Below, one piece after another: positions 46,446 through 55,082 of a DNA stretch of 55,125 nt. A model generated the notes under the pieces. It was given only the letters and a program-made list of their open reading frames with translations. It was not told the origin of the DNA and searched no databases. How positions within the stretch are numbered: the first letter of the stretch is position 1; each line of letters opens with the position of its first letter. Source of the stretch: an uncultured Bacteroidales bacterium (GTDB lineage: Bacteria > Bacteroidota > Bacteroidia > Bacteroidales > GWA2-32-17). The position numbers and the translations under genes were made by a program. The DNA is taken from contig CALGPK010000043.1 of NCBI GenBank assembly GCA_937960415.1, forward strand, positions 1 to 55,125, read 5' to 3'.

Positions 46446-48686
46446 TTATAATTGTACTGCTACTACTGTTATATCGTCGGTTTGTTCAAGTGGTCCTTTC
46501 CATTGCTCAATGGTATCGTCGAGGATACTTTGTTGAGCTTTTAATGAAAAATGAGCGGTATGAAGTAAAAGGTTTTTAAATCGCTTATGCATAAACTTTT
46601 TTCCGTTTTGGTAACTAAACTGATCGGCAAAGCCATCTGAAAATAAATAAATTCGAGTGCCTTGTTCGAGTGTAAATTCATGATTGGTAAAGGGTTCCAT
46701 GCGAGGGTATATGGCTAAAGGCATTTTATCGGGTTTAAATTCGTATAATTGCCATTGATTTTCTGCCGAATTTTGTTTCAAAACAATAAGGGGATTATTA
46801 GCTCCAGCCCATTGACATTGGCGGGTTTGTGTGTTCATTACAAAAAGCGATATGTCCATTCCATCTTTTTGTTCAACCGATATACTTTTTTGTCGAAGAG
46901 CTTGCACTATTTCGTCTCTCAATAGGTCGAGTACTTGCGACGCTTTGGTAACTTCTTTTTTATGTACAATTTCGTTTAAAAACGATATTCCCAGCATACT
47001 CATAAAAGCACCGGGGACACCATGTCCTGTACAATCGGCAACAGATATAATAAGCCACTCGTTGATTTGAGTTGTCCAATAAAAATCGCCCGATACTATA
47101 TCTTTTGGCTTAAACAAAACAAAATAATCGCCCAAAATTCGATTCATCACTGCTTTGTCGGGTAAAATAGCTTCCTGAATACGCTTAGCGTAATTGATGC
47201 TGTCGGTAAGTTTTTTGTGTATCTCTTCGATATGTTCTTTTTGACGAACAACTATTTCGTGTTGTGCTTTTATTTCTTCATTTTGTTTGTTAAGTAAAAG
47301 GTTTTTCTCGTCAACAATAATCTTTTGTTTTTCAATAATTAATTTTTGTCGTTTTGTAATTCTAAAACGCTGAACCATAAAGAAAGCAAAAAACACCGAC
47401 ATAATTAATCCCACGATAACCGACCAAATAATGGTTTGTTGTCGTTTTAATTCAGAATTTTGCAATTGTTTCTCCTTGGTCAAATTATCAATGACTAACT
47501 GTTTTTTTTCTGCTTCAAATTTTTGTTCGGCTTCGGCTATTGCTTTGGTTTTATTTCTACTAAAAAGTGAATCTTTAATTTGTAAAAATTGTTCGAGATA
47601 TGCTATCCCTTTTTTATATTCTCCCAAAGCAAAATATGTGCGATAAATAGTGCTAGTAGAAGAATGCATGTATTCGAACGATTTTAATTCGGAACTCAAC
47701 GCTAGCGATTGTTTACTGTACTCAATGGCTTTTTCGTATAAAACTTTGGCTTTTTTAAAATCTTTTACATTTTGCAAGTCATTGCCAAAAAAATGATAAA
47801 CAGATGCCATATTCTCATAGAGCATAGCCATCTTATACTTGTCATTCAAGTCTTTAGCAAGGTCAAGAGCCGATGTATAATAATCTAAGGCTTTTTGATA
47901 TTGTTTAAGATTACGGTAAATCAAGCCTAAATTATTATACAATAAAATAACTCCCTGTACATCGTTTAATTTTTTCTTCAGTTCGAGCGACTTATTAAAA
48001 TAATTAATGGCTTCATTAAATTTTTTTTGTGCCAACAAAACAGCACCAATATTCAAATAAGAAAACGATATGCCGCTGGTATCTTTTAATTTTACTTTTA
48101 TTTCGTACGATTTTTGATAATATTCAAGCGCCTTATTAAAACTTTGCTGAGCGTAATATACATTGCCTATGTTGTTGTACCTCGATGCAATGCCTTTTAA
48201 ATCGTTAAGTTGTTCGTCTATTTTTAATGCATTAAAATAGTAAAAAATAGCACTGTCAAACATTCCTTGTTTGTGATACAAAATAGCTATATTATTGTAG
48301 CACGTAGAAACCTCGTTCAAAATATTCCATTTTTGAGCATTGTTAAGCGATTGACGATATAAATTGTTTGCTGCATCGTATTGTCCGACATCAAATTCTA
48401 TGTCGCCAAGTTTTCGAAGAATGACTGATTTATAAGAATAAACATTTTTGTTGCCCGAGAAGTTTGTTTCTTTTTCATTAAATAAATGAAGTGCCAATTC
48501 GTAGTAATTTCGTGCACTATCCGTTTCAAAAGCAAGATAATAGCAATTACCTGTTTCGATATACATCCGAATTTTTGCGGTATCCGAATTTGCTTTTGAA
48601 GAAGCTTGACTTAATTGTTGGCATTTTCTTTGTCCATAAACAGGAATTAAAAAAATTGCAGCAAACCATAGAAAAAGTATCTTCAT
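46446..48686 (-). CDS. TPR sensor with SpoIIE-type PP2C phosphatase
   Basis: A 746-aa membrane protein with a signal peptide (MKILFLWFAAIFLIPVYG). Residues ~55-370 carry about eight TPR repeats (YNNIGNVYYAQQSFNKALEYY and kin), probably in the periplasm. A transmembrane helix lies at ~410-432 (IIWSVIVGLIMSVFFAFFMV), then a coiled coil (~440-500) and a SpoIIE/PP2C domain (~510-746: LFKPKDIVSGDFYW, ISVADCTGHGVPGAFMSMLG, LFSDGFADQF). It should dephosphorylate an anti-anti-sigma-type partner in the cytoplasm. Confidence 0.9.
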   Translation of the reverse strand: MKILFLWFAAIFLIPVYGQRKCQQLSQASSKANSDTAKIRMYIETGNCYYLAFETDSARNYYELALHLFNEKETNFSGNKNVYSYKSVILRKLGDIEFDVGQYDAANNLYRQSLNNAQKWNILNEVSTCYNNIAILYHKQGMFDSAIFYYFNALKIDEQLNDLKGIASRYNNIGNVYYAQQSFNKALEYYQKSYEIKVKLKDTSGISFSYLNIGAVLLAQKKFNEAINYFNKSLELKKKLNDVQGVILLYNNLGLIYRNLKQYQKALDYYTSALDLAKDLNDKYKMAMLYENMASVYHFFGNDLQNVKDFKKAKVLYEKAIEYSKQSLALSSELKSFEYMHSSTSTIYRTYFALGEYKKGIAYLEQFLQIKDSLFSRNKTKAIAEAEQKFEAEKKQLVIDNLTKEKQLQNSELKRQQTIIWSVIVGLIMSVFFAFFMVQRFRITKRQKLIIEKQKIIVDEKNLLLNKQNEEIKAQHEIVVRQKEHIEEIHKKLTDSINYAKRIQEAILPDKAVMNRILGDYFVLFKPKDIVSGDFYWTTQINEWLIISVADCTGHGVPGAFMSMLGISFLNEIVHKKEVTKASQVLDLLRDEIVQALRQKSISVEQKDGMDISLFVMNTQTRQCQWAGANNPLIVLKQNSAENQWQLYEFKPDKMPLAIYPRMEPFTNHEFTLEQGTRIYLFSDGFADQFSYQNGKKFMHKRFKNLLLHTAHFSLKAQQSILDDTIEQWKGPLEQTDDITVVAVQL

Positions 48687-48761
48687 AAATTTAAATTTGA
48701 ACTTTATTACGTATAAACACCATATAAGGTTACTATTTTAAATATTAACTTTGCTTTAAAA

Positions 48762-49103
48762 ATGACTGATAAAGAATTAACATTGAAGCAACTTCAAACA
48801 TTAACCGACGAATGGATTAAGACAATAGGTGTGCGTTATTTTAACGAACTAACGAATATGGCATTACTCACTGAAGAAGTAGGTGAGCTGGCAAGAGTTA
48901 TTGCCCGAATATACGGTGAGCAATCGTTTAAAGAAGAGGATAAAGCTCACTCGCTTGCCGAAGAAATGGCCGATGTGCTTTGGGTATTAATATGCCTTGC
49001 CAATCAAACAGGTGTTGATCTTACACAAGCATTTATGGAGAAATACGAAAAAAGAACCAAACGCGATAGTTTAAGACATAAAAATAATTCCAAACTCAAA
49101 TGA
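48762..49103 (+). CDS. MazG-like nucleotide pyrophosphohydrolase
   Basis: A 113-aa all-helical protein. LTEEVGELARVIARIYG (~36-52) holds the E-x-x-E half-motif, and LAEEMADVLWVLICLANQTG (~68-87) the E-x-x-D half, which together bind Mg2+ in the MazG/dUTPase-2 superfamily. It would hydrolyse a nucleoside triphosphate, perhaps a damaged one. TAACTTTG at 48746-48753 is 8 bp before the ATG. It overlaps the start of the lipoate ligase gene by 4 bp (ATGA). Confidence 0.85.
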   Translation: MTDKELTLKQLQTLTDEWIKTIGVRYFNELTNMALLTEEVGELARVIARIYGEQSFKEEDKAHSLAEEMADVLWVLICLANQTGVDLTQAFMEKYEKRTKRDSLRHKNNSKLK

Positions 49104-49978
49104 GTACATTTTTCTTGCATAGTCCTTTTCGTTTGGCATACGAAAATGTAGCACTCGAACACTACTTGATTCATCACCGAACGGAAAATATTTTGTTGCT
49201 TTATGTCAATTCTCCGGCAGTTGTTATAGGTAAACATCAAAACGCCTTTGCCGAAGCCAGTTACGAATACCTGCAACAGCACCAGATACCGTTGGCAAGA
49301 CGCATTTCGGGTGGGGGAGCCGTTTATCACGACGAAGGAAATATAAATATTTCGTATATCCATCAGGCTCGTTTTATTGATATGCAATTAATTCTAAAGC
49401 CTTTGCATGCTTTTATAGAAACTCTTGGACTTACTGCTCAAATTACACCGAATAACGATCTTTTGGTCAACCGAAAAAAAGTAACAGGGACAGCTGGGCA
49501 CTTGTATAAACAACGTTCGTTACAGCATGCTACTCTGCTTATTGATGTTTGTTTGGAGCATCTTAAAGAATCGCTTAGAGTTGAGCGACATAAATTTACC
49601 GGGCATCATGTTGCATCGCGTCCATCGCCTGTAACTAACTTAATTGTCGAACTAAACAAAAAATTTACATTCGAAGAATTATACCATCAACTGGTATTAT
49701 TTTTAAAGAAATGGTTTTATGTTTATAATAATCTTAATTTGTCTGAATTTGAAATAAAACAAATAAAAACACTGGCTAAAGAAAAATTTTCTACTTGGAA
49801 TTGGAATTATGCTTATTCTCCCCCTTTTGTTTATTCCGAAACAATTGATTCACAAAACTTAACCATACAATGTACAGTCAAAAATGGAATAGTTGAAACA
49901 TGCGAACCTCCGTCTTTTTTTACTAAAAATATGATAGGTAAGCCTTTTCAAATACCGTTAATCAAAATGATTAAGTAA
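49100..49978 (+). CDS. lplA: Lipoate--protein ligase
   Basis: A 292-aa enzyme that attaches lipoate to lipoyl domains of 2-oxoacid dehydrogenases and GcvH. VVIGKHQNAFAE (~42-53), ARRISGGGAVYHDEGNINIS (~70-89) and NDLLVNRKKVTGTAGHLYK (with the catalytic Lys) are diagnostic of the LplA type. HHGTLL is replaced by LQHATLLID. The short C-terminal accessory domain (~215-292) is present. It is co-transcribed with the MazG-like gene. Confidence 0.92.
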   Translation: MSTFFLHSPFRLAYENVALEHYLIHHRTENILLLYVNSPAVVIGKHQNAFAEASYEYLQQHQIPLARRISGGGAVYHDEGNINISYIHQARFIDMQLILKPLHAFIETLGLTAQITPNNDLLVNRKKVTGTAGHLYKQRSLQHATLLIDVCLEHLKESLRVERHKFTGHHVASRPSPVTNLIVELNKKFTFEELYHQLVLFLKKWFYVYNNLNLSEFEIKQIKTLAKEKFSTWNWNYAYSPPFVYSETIDSQNLTIQCTVKNGIVETCEPPSFFTKNMIGKPFQIPLIKMIK

Positions 49979-50062
49979 GAATATTTGTCGTAAAATAATA
50001 CTAATATGCAATATTATAGTATGTTGTTTCAATTAGCTTACAATAGTTAACAATTTTAAAAT

Positions 50063-50824
50063 ATGGTTTCAATTATAATACTCAATTACAACAACTTAAA
50101 ATATACCTACCATTGTGTACAGTCCATTTTGCAGCAGACTCATCAATCGGAAATTGAAATTATTGTTGTTGATAATGCTTCAACTATAGGCAATATTGAT
50201 AAGTTGAAAGAAGATTTCCCCGAAGTCTTACTTATAAAGAACACTATCAATCGGGGATTTGCAGGAGGATGCAACGATGGTATTGTACATGCCTCAGGCG
50301 AATATTTTTTGCTACTTAATAACGATGTAGTGCTATTAAATAATGCAATAGACATAATTGCCAATTTTTTAAGCAGTTATCCTGATATAGGAATTGCAAC
50401 GTGTAGAGTTGAAAATATGGATGGTTCGCCTCAGCACAACTGTCAACCATTTCCGTTGAACTGGAAAAAATGGCTCGAAATGAGTCGTTTACACAAATTA
50501 CTTTCACAAGATACTCGAGCTAAAATTTTATGGGGACCTTATTTTAAATATAATCAAATAGCCTATCCCGATTGGGTGTGGGGCACTTTTTTTATGTTTC
50601 GTCGTTCGCTTCTTAATGCCTTTCCTAATCAAAGGCTCACCGAAACATTTTGGATGTATATTGAGGATATGGAGTGGTGTTGGATTGCACGAAAGTACGG
50701 TCATAAAATAGCCTTTGTACCGGAAGCTCGCATATTGCATTTTGGAGGAGGAATAAACCATTCAGCAGAAGCAAAACAAATGATACAGGAAAATCTGAGA
50801 AAATTCAAACAAATGTACTTGTAA
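50063..50824 (+). CDS. Family 2 glycosyltransferase
   Basis: A 253-aa GT2 enzyme. SIIILNYNNLKYTYHCVQSI at the start, IIVVDNASTIGNI, NRGFAGGCNDGI, LLNNDVVL (DxD-like) and WMYIEDMEWCWIARKYGH are the family motifs. It is related to the rhamnosyltransferase-like enzyme at 23459-24478 but shorter, lacking the C-terminal hydrophobic part. Acceptor unknown. Its stop is directly before the stop of the convergent TMTC-like gene. Confidence 0.86.
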   Translation: MVSIIILNYNNLKYTYHCVQSILQQTHQSEIEIIVVDNASTIGNIDKLKEDFPEVLLIKNTINRGFAGGCNDGIVHASGEYFLLLNNDVVLLNNAIDIIANFLSSYPDIGIATCRVENMDGSPQHNCQPFPLNWKKWLEMSRLHKLLSQDTRAKILWGPYFKYNQIAYPDWVWGTFFMFRRSLLNAFPNQRLTETFWMYIEDMEWCWIARKYGHKIAFVPEARILHFGGGINHSAEAKQMIQENLRKFKQMYL

Positions 50825-52855
50825 TTATTGGCAAACTTGGTTCATCCAATCGATAAACTGATGGTAACCTAATGCTACGGCTCGTTTTGCATCGTTACAC
50901 GATAATGTTTTTTGCTGTGTTTGATAGTATAAATAACTACGTCGAATGAATATTTCGGCATCATTAGGGTCAATATCGAGAGCTTTAGTAAGGTCGGCTA
51001 TGGCTAAATTTGCTTCATTAAGCAACACATATAAGGTTGCACGGTTTACATAATAGTTCTTGTTAATTGGATTTAGGGCAATTGCTCTATTGAAATCTGA
51101 TAAGGCTTTTAAGTAATCTTTGGCCTTGTAATGAGTGATAGCTCTATTTAAGTAATAATCGGGCTGCAAAGAATCTAACGAAATGGCTCTATTATAATCA
51201 GAAAGGGCTAAATGCAGATAATTGTTTTGCGAATATACATTGGCTCTGTTGTAGTAATACATAGCACGTGGCTTAATGTTGATGGCTTGTGTATAAGCAA
51301 TTATGGCAGAATCTATAAGCATACGGTGAAAATAATAATTCCCTAAGCTGTTCCATATTTCGCTTTGTTGTGGGTGTTGTTTCAAAATTTGTAATGCTGT
51401 TTTTTTGGCAATTTCCATTTGTTCATTTTCGAGTAAAAGATTTACGATATAAGTCTTGATATCGTATCGGCTGCTATCAAAGTTTAATAGTTCTTGATAA
51501 TCGTTAATTGCCTGTTGATAGTTGTTTTGCATATAATACGCATAGGCTCTATTTTCGAGCATTTTCTGATATAAAGGACTATTTTTATCTATTTTTTCAT
51601 AGGCTTTAATAGCATCGGCATATCTTTCTTGATTGCGAAGGGCATTTCCATAATTTAGCAGTGCTATATGGCTAGTGGGATAAAATTTTAAAACATTTTC
51701 CCATAACGAAACACCATTGCTCCAAGTTTTTCCGTAAGTAAACGATTGTATAGCCAACCAAACAAACCAACCTGAAATAAAAACTATAGCCATCTTTTTT
51801 TTCTCTAAAAATGTTCGAAGAAAAATAAAGAACAAAAGAAATAATCCAATGTACGAAAGATAAGTGTATCGTTCGGCCATATAATATGAGCTGGCATAAG
51901 CACCAAAAATTGGTAAATACAAAACCATGTTAACTACAAAAAATACCAAAGCAAATACAGCAAGTTTGTTATGTTGTCTTAATGCATGTATTAAGAGTAG
52001 CAAAAGCGACAAAAACAGTAGTAATCCCACTAAGTAATAAGGTTTTGCTATATCGAGAAAAACAGGATGAAACGCAGCCATGTTGAAAGGAAATATGGCT
52101 TTTACAACATACATCCATAATGCCCAGGATGAAAACAAAAGTGTTTGATAAAACGAAAGCAACTGTTCTGTATTTTGCAAAAATGGCTGTTGAGCTTTTT
52201 GGGCTATAATAGCTACTAACAACGCAACCATTCCGAAGGGAATAAGCAACAAGATATCCCTCTTATTAAGTTTATTGTAAACAAATAGTAATCCGAAAAG
52301 CACCACCGGCAGTGTAATTGCAGAAGCTTTTGATAAGCACGATAATATAAAACTAACGAAAGCAAAAATAATATATTTTTTTTTATCTGTTTCGATATAT
52401 AAAATATAGTACCAAATGCTGGCAAGATAAAATAAAACAAACAATACGTTTTTGCGTTCGGTAATCCACATTACCGATTCGTTGGTAAACGGATGCAACG
52501 AAAAAGCCATAGCAACAAATAATGCAATAAAGACGTGTTGAGTAATTTTCTGAATAATCAGAAAAACCAGCAATACATTGATAAGGTGCAACAATAAATT
52601 ATGCAAATGATAGCCTGAGGGTTGTTTGCCAAAAAGTTGATAGTCAAAAGCCAGCGACAACCAGGTCAACGGATGATAATGACCAAAATGTGTTTCGGTA
52701 AAAGCTTTTTCGAAAAAATGAAAGTCTAAGTTTTTGATCCATTCGTTGTGAACAACATATTGTGTATCGTCCCAATTGGTAAACGAAAACCAGAGCCCTT
52801 GCCCATAAACAAGCAACGTGATGATGATTAACCCAATTGGTTGCCATTTCTTCAT
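50825..52855 (-). CDS. TMTC-like GT-C membrane glycosyltransferase with TPR domain
   Basis: A 676-aa protein starting at ATG 52855 (MKKWQPIGLIIITLLVYGQG); a TTG two codons upstream is less likely. Residues ~1-380 hold about ten membrane helices with GT-C marks: FTNWDDTQYVV (first-loop Asp-Asp), HYHPLTWLSLAFDYQLFG, GYHLHNLLLHLINVLLVFLI and HPFTNESVMWITERKNVL. Residues ~395-660 are TPR repeats (YYNRANVYSQNNYLHLALSDY). The layout matches TMTC-type protein O-mannosyltransferases of animals and bacterial relatives. Donor and acceptor are unknown. Confidence 0.8.
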   Translation of the reverse strand: MKKWQPIGLIIITLLVYGQGLWFSFTNWDDTQYVVHNEWIKNLDFHFFEKAFTETHFGHYHPLTWLSLAFDYQLFGKQPSGYHLHNLLLHLINVLLVFLIIQKITQHVFIALFVAMAFSLHPFTNESVMWITERKNVLFVLFYLASIWYYILYIETDKKKYIIFAFVSFILSCLSKASAITLPVVLFGLLFVYNKLNKRDILLLIPFGMVALLVAIIAQKAQQPFLQNTEQLLSFYQTLLFSSWALWMYVVKAIFPFNMAAFHPVFLDIAKPYYLVGLLLFLSLLLLLIHALRQHNKLAVFALVFFVVNMVLYLPIFGAYASSYYMAERYTYLSYIGLFLLFFIFLRTFLEKKKMAIVFISGWFVWLAIQSFTYGKTWSNGVSLWENVLKFYPTSHIALLNYGNALRNQERYADAIKAYEKIDKNSPLYQKMLENRAYAYYMQNNYQQAINDYQELLNFDSSRYDIKTYIVNLLLENEQMEIAKKTALQILKQHPQQSEIWNSLGNYYFHRMLIDSAIIAYTQAINIKPRAMYYYNRANVYSQNNYLHLALSDYNRAISLDSLQPDYYLNRAITHYKAKDYLKALSDFNRAIALNPINKNYYVNRATLYVLLNEANLAIADLTKALDIDPNDAEIFIRRSYLYYQTQQKTLSCNDAKRAVALGYHQFIDWMNQVCQ

Positions 52856-53048
52856 ACACAAACCTACAAAAATTTTTTGGTTATATAGAAGTAAATGTTA
52901 AAATATAAGTTTTAGTTTTCGAGAAAAAGCTGTGAATCGATGGAGCTCTCTGGCTTTTATGATGCATCGCTATACTTACCTGAAAAAGTTGATTTTTCCT
53001 AATTTGTATCGAAATAGTAATTTTTTACTGCAATAATCGGAATATTAA

Positions 53049-53543
53049 CTATTTATCTGGAATTTTCGTTAAAATCCATCTTTCATTGTCATATTTGGCT
53101 GTAAGTATCAAGTTGTTTTTGTCTTTAAATTCAAAATTAAAATTTAGTTCATTTGCCGCTTCTTTTTTTACCCTTAAAATAAGGGTTGATTTATCATATA
53201 CTAGCCAGTAAAAACTACCAAACCAAGACGTAGTGCTTGGATCAACAAGAAAGGAAAAATTAGGCGAATCTTTTAAGTTAAAAAAATTTTCTACGAAAAA
53301 AACAAAGACTCTGCAATTTGCATCGTCTTCTTGTGTCATATCTTCCAAAGCATGGTAAAAAATAAAGCGACCTGTATCTTGAAAAACTGTTATCCACTCA
53401 CCTTGATTGTTAAGTTGTTGATATTCTTTTATCTTCCATGATCCATAAAATTTATTGTAATAATTAAATGGAGGTAAAACATTATAACAGCCTGTAATGA
53501 AGGTTGTAACAACAATCAAATAGAGTAATTTATTGATTTTCAT
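53049..53543 (-). CDS. Small lipoprotein, lipocalin-like
   Basis: A 164-aa lipoprotein with signal MKINKLLYLIVVTTFITGC. The mature part has FYGSWKIKEYQQLNNQGEW, FQDTGRFIFYHA and a C-terminal LILTAKYDNERWILTK strand, so it is another lipocalin-like barrel of the type at 4735-5121, without clear sequence identity. It follows the gene at 54291-53548 by 4 bp, so the pair is one operon. Role unknown. Confidence 0.65.
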   Translation of the reverse strand: MKINKLLYLIVVTTFITGCYNVLPPFNYYNKFYGSWKIKEYQQLNNQGEWITVFQDTGRFIFYHALEDMTQEDDANCRVFVFFVENFFNLKDSPNFSFLVDPSTTSWFGSFYWLVYDKSTLILRVKKEAANELNFNFEFKDKNNLILTAKYDNERWILTKIPDK

Positions 53544-53547
53544 ATAT

Positions 53548-54291
53548 TTAATCGGTTAATTTAATTCCCAGTGTTAAACTTACACCTGCATGGTTATAGT
53601 GAAAATAGTAATTACCACCCTCTCCCCATTGAGTTGACATGATGGGAAAAAGATGCAACGTGTAATATGGTTTTATTTGCAATAAGGGATTTTTAAGTAC
53701 ATTAATAGCAAGGCTAAATTCCCAGCCCCAAATAAATACAGTTGATTTCTTAGTATGTTGATTCGCAATGATTTGATTGAAAACAGACTCTTTATGATAT
53801 TTTTGTGTCAAAAACCCAAATTCCATTCCACCAGCACCTAAAAAAAGTCTTTGAGGAACAAGGGTAAAATAAAATGAAGACCCTAAACTTGTGTAATAAA
53901 TAGAATATTTAGCATTAAAGGTAGTATCGGTATTAGTAATAGGATCTTTATATATTCCAAACGCTTTAAAATCACTCTGCTGATGTTTTGCAAACAAAGT
54001 AAGCATAGGAGAATAATCTTCGTCGCGGTCATAAAAGTCAGAATAGTTGAGTGAAAAATTGTAAAACAATCTGTTGTAGTCAAATGGTTTTTCTAAATAA
54101 GGGTGTAGGTAATTATATATTTCCATGTCGTTGTGAACATTTCTAAAGCCATAGGTGTATAGCCCTCGACCATAAGATATTGATAAATATTGAGCATGGC
54201 AGTTGGTATTTTGAATTAAGAAAAAAAATAATATAGTAAATGTTGGTGCAGAAATCCGCTTCAATAAGCATAAAATTTTATTAATAAGCAT
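53548..54291 (-). CDS. Putative outer-membrane beta-barrel protein, unknown family
   Basis: A 247-aa exported protein. I choose the ATG at 54291 (MLINKILCLLKRISAPTFTI, then a hydrophobic segment ending NCHAQ-Y) because a promoter at 54319-54350 lies just upstream; ATG 54333 and TTG 54363 fall within or before it. The mature protein is rich in aromatic, alternating strands (FYNFSLNYSDFY, YYTSLGSSFYFTLVPQRLFLGAGG) and ends in GVSLTLGIKLTD, like a closing barrel strand. I do not recognise a family. Confidence 0.6.
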   Translation of the reverse strand: MLINKILCLLKRISAPTFTILFFFLIQNTNCHAQYLSISYGRGLYTYGFRNVHNDMEIYNYLHPYLEKPFDYNRLFYNFSLNYSDFYDRDEDYSPMLTLFAKHQQSDFKAFGIYKDPITNTDTTFNAKYSIYYTSLGSSFYFTLVPQRLFLGAGGMEFGFLTQKYHKESVFNQIIANQHTKKSTVFIWGWEFSLAINVLKNPLLQIKPYYTLHLFPIMSTQWGEGGNYYFHYNHAGVSLTLGIKLTD

Positions 54292-54318
54292 AATATATGT
54301 AACAATGTTTTTTATTCG

Positions 54319-54350
54319 TAAAATTAGTAACATTGTACGACATTTACAAA
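54319..54350 (-). promoter_or_regulatory. Promoter for the 54291 gene
   Basis: On the minus strand: TTTG (54350-54347), 20 bp spacer, TAATTTTA (54326-54319), one base from the TAnnTTTG consensus. It lies 27 bp before the ATG at 54291 and so argues for that start. Confidence 0.5.
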
Positions 54351-54465
54351 ATATTGATAGCAAAATAAATATGTATCGATAGCTAATTAAATCAAAATTA
54401 TTTAATGGACTCTCTCAGGTAAAGCAAATAGATGATTTATTTGAATTTATAGAACAATTAGATAT

Positions 54466-54490
54466 AAAAAAAGCTGTCCAAATGGACAGC
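54466..54490 (-). terminator. Intrinsic terminator
   Basis: Read on the minus strand: GCTGTCC (54490-54484), loop ATTT, GGACAGC (54479-54473), followed by seven T (54472-54466). This is the cleanest rho-independent terminator in the window. It lies 28 bp after the stop codon of the truncated T9SS gene end at 54518. Confidence 0.8.
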
Positions 54491-54517
54491 CTTTTAATGA
54501 AGTATCAATAAAGCAGG

Positions 54518-54595
54518 TTATTCTACAATAAGTTTTTTATTGATAATCTTATCGCCTGTCATAATTTTTATAGTGTATATTCCGCAGGCAACAGA
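54518..54595 (-). pseudogene. 3' remnant of a T9SS-secreted protein gene, cut at the MITE end
   Basis: The last 25 codons and stop of a type A T9SS signal: SVACGIYTIKIMTGDKI, then INKKLIVE and TAA, matching the usual S-x-x-x-G-I-Y-x-I-K-I ... KKLI(I/V) ending. Directly before it (54596) the sequence becomes the terminal repeat of MITE copy 2, and the frame upstream is element DNA, not a sorting domain. The terminator just downstream fits the end of a once complete gene. The 5' part is not in the window. Confidence 0.7.
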
Positions 54596-54991
54596 CTTCG
54601 TCACTTTTTTTAAACATTTCGGTTTTTTTAAAAAATTTAATAAACTGACATACAGCGACTTATGTTTTTATGGTTTTAAAAACTGGTTTGTAGTGTCTAA
54701 TGTTTTGTTTTATTTATCTGTGCAGCATATTTGTAAATATAAAAGCATTGCCTAATTTGCTCAAAAGAATCTGTTCAAATAGTTGACAATGTGCTATTTG
54801 GGAATAGAGTCAAGCAGCGTATGGTTCGCCTTTTGCACAACATCAATCTAAAAAAGGATGTATTAAGCAAATGCAGTTTAGAATTAAATGAAATCCCTGT
54901 TTTAATTAAATAACCTATTGAAATCGTGTAGTGCCTGCATGGTTTTGTATGTATTTGTATATCAGCAAATTAAGCATAAAAAGTAACGAAG
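54596..54991. mobile_element. MITE-like element, copy 2
   Basis: About 396 bp with inverted ends CTTCGTCACTTTTT (54596-54609) and AAAAAGTAACGAAG (54978-54991; one mismatch). It shares its body with copy 1 in the same orientation and lacks two stretches present there, one being the segment around 680-700. It is non-coding. The left end sits inside the end of a T9SS gene. The open frame at 54540-54755 is made of this junction and is not a gene. Confidence 0.75.
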
Positions 54992-54995
54992 TCGG

Positions 54996-55082
54996 GAAGA
55001 ATAAAATACTCTGTGCCCCTCCGTGCCCTCTGTGGTGAAAAAAAGTCTAACCACGGAGAACACAGAGATACACAGAGAGAAA
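54996..55082. repeat. CTCTGTG-type dispersed hairpin repeat (right end)
   Basis: Bases 54996-55044 are identical to 189-237. An inverted half follows (ACCACGGAG, then CACAGAG units, to 55080), so a hairpin can form as in the left-end copy. It begins 5 bp after the MITE end. Bases 55083-55125 are AT-rich with nothing recognised. Confidence 0.85.

Noticed and set aside
48746-48753. TAACTTTG as promoter of the MazG-like gene
   Set aside because: Only 8 bp from the ATG and without a TTTG partner at 19-21 bp; it could serve a leaderless transcript, but I do not list it as a separate feature.
49990-50030. Imperfect AT-rich inverted repeat before the 50063 glycosyltransferase gene
   Set aside because: ATACTAATAT against ATATTATAGTAT needs a bulge and is expected by chance in DNA this AT-rich.
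52859-52866. TAGGTTTG before the TMTC-like gene
   Set aside because: It ends 3 bp before the ATG, too close for a normal transcription start.
54382-54510. Plus-strand stretch reading KLFNGLSQVKQIDDLFEF and on to a stop after LLMKYQ
   Set aside because: The composition looks coding, but there is no ATG, GTG or TTG start after the in-frame stop at 54379 apart from late internal ones, and the end lies in the terminator hairpin. A decayed gene end is possible but not supported.
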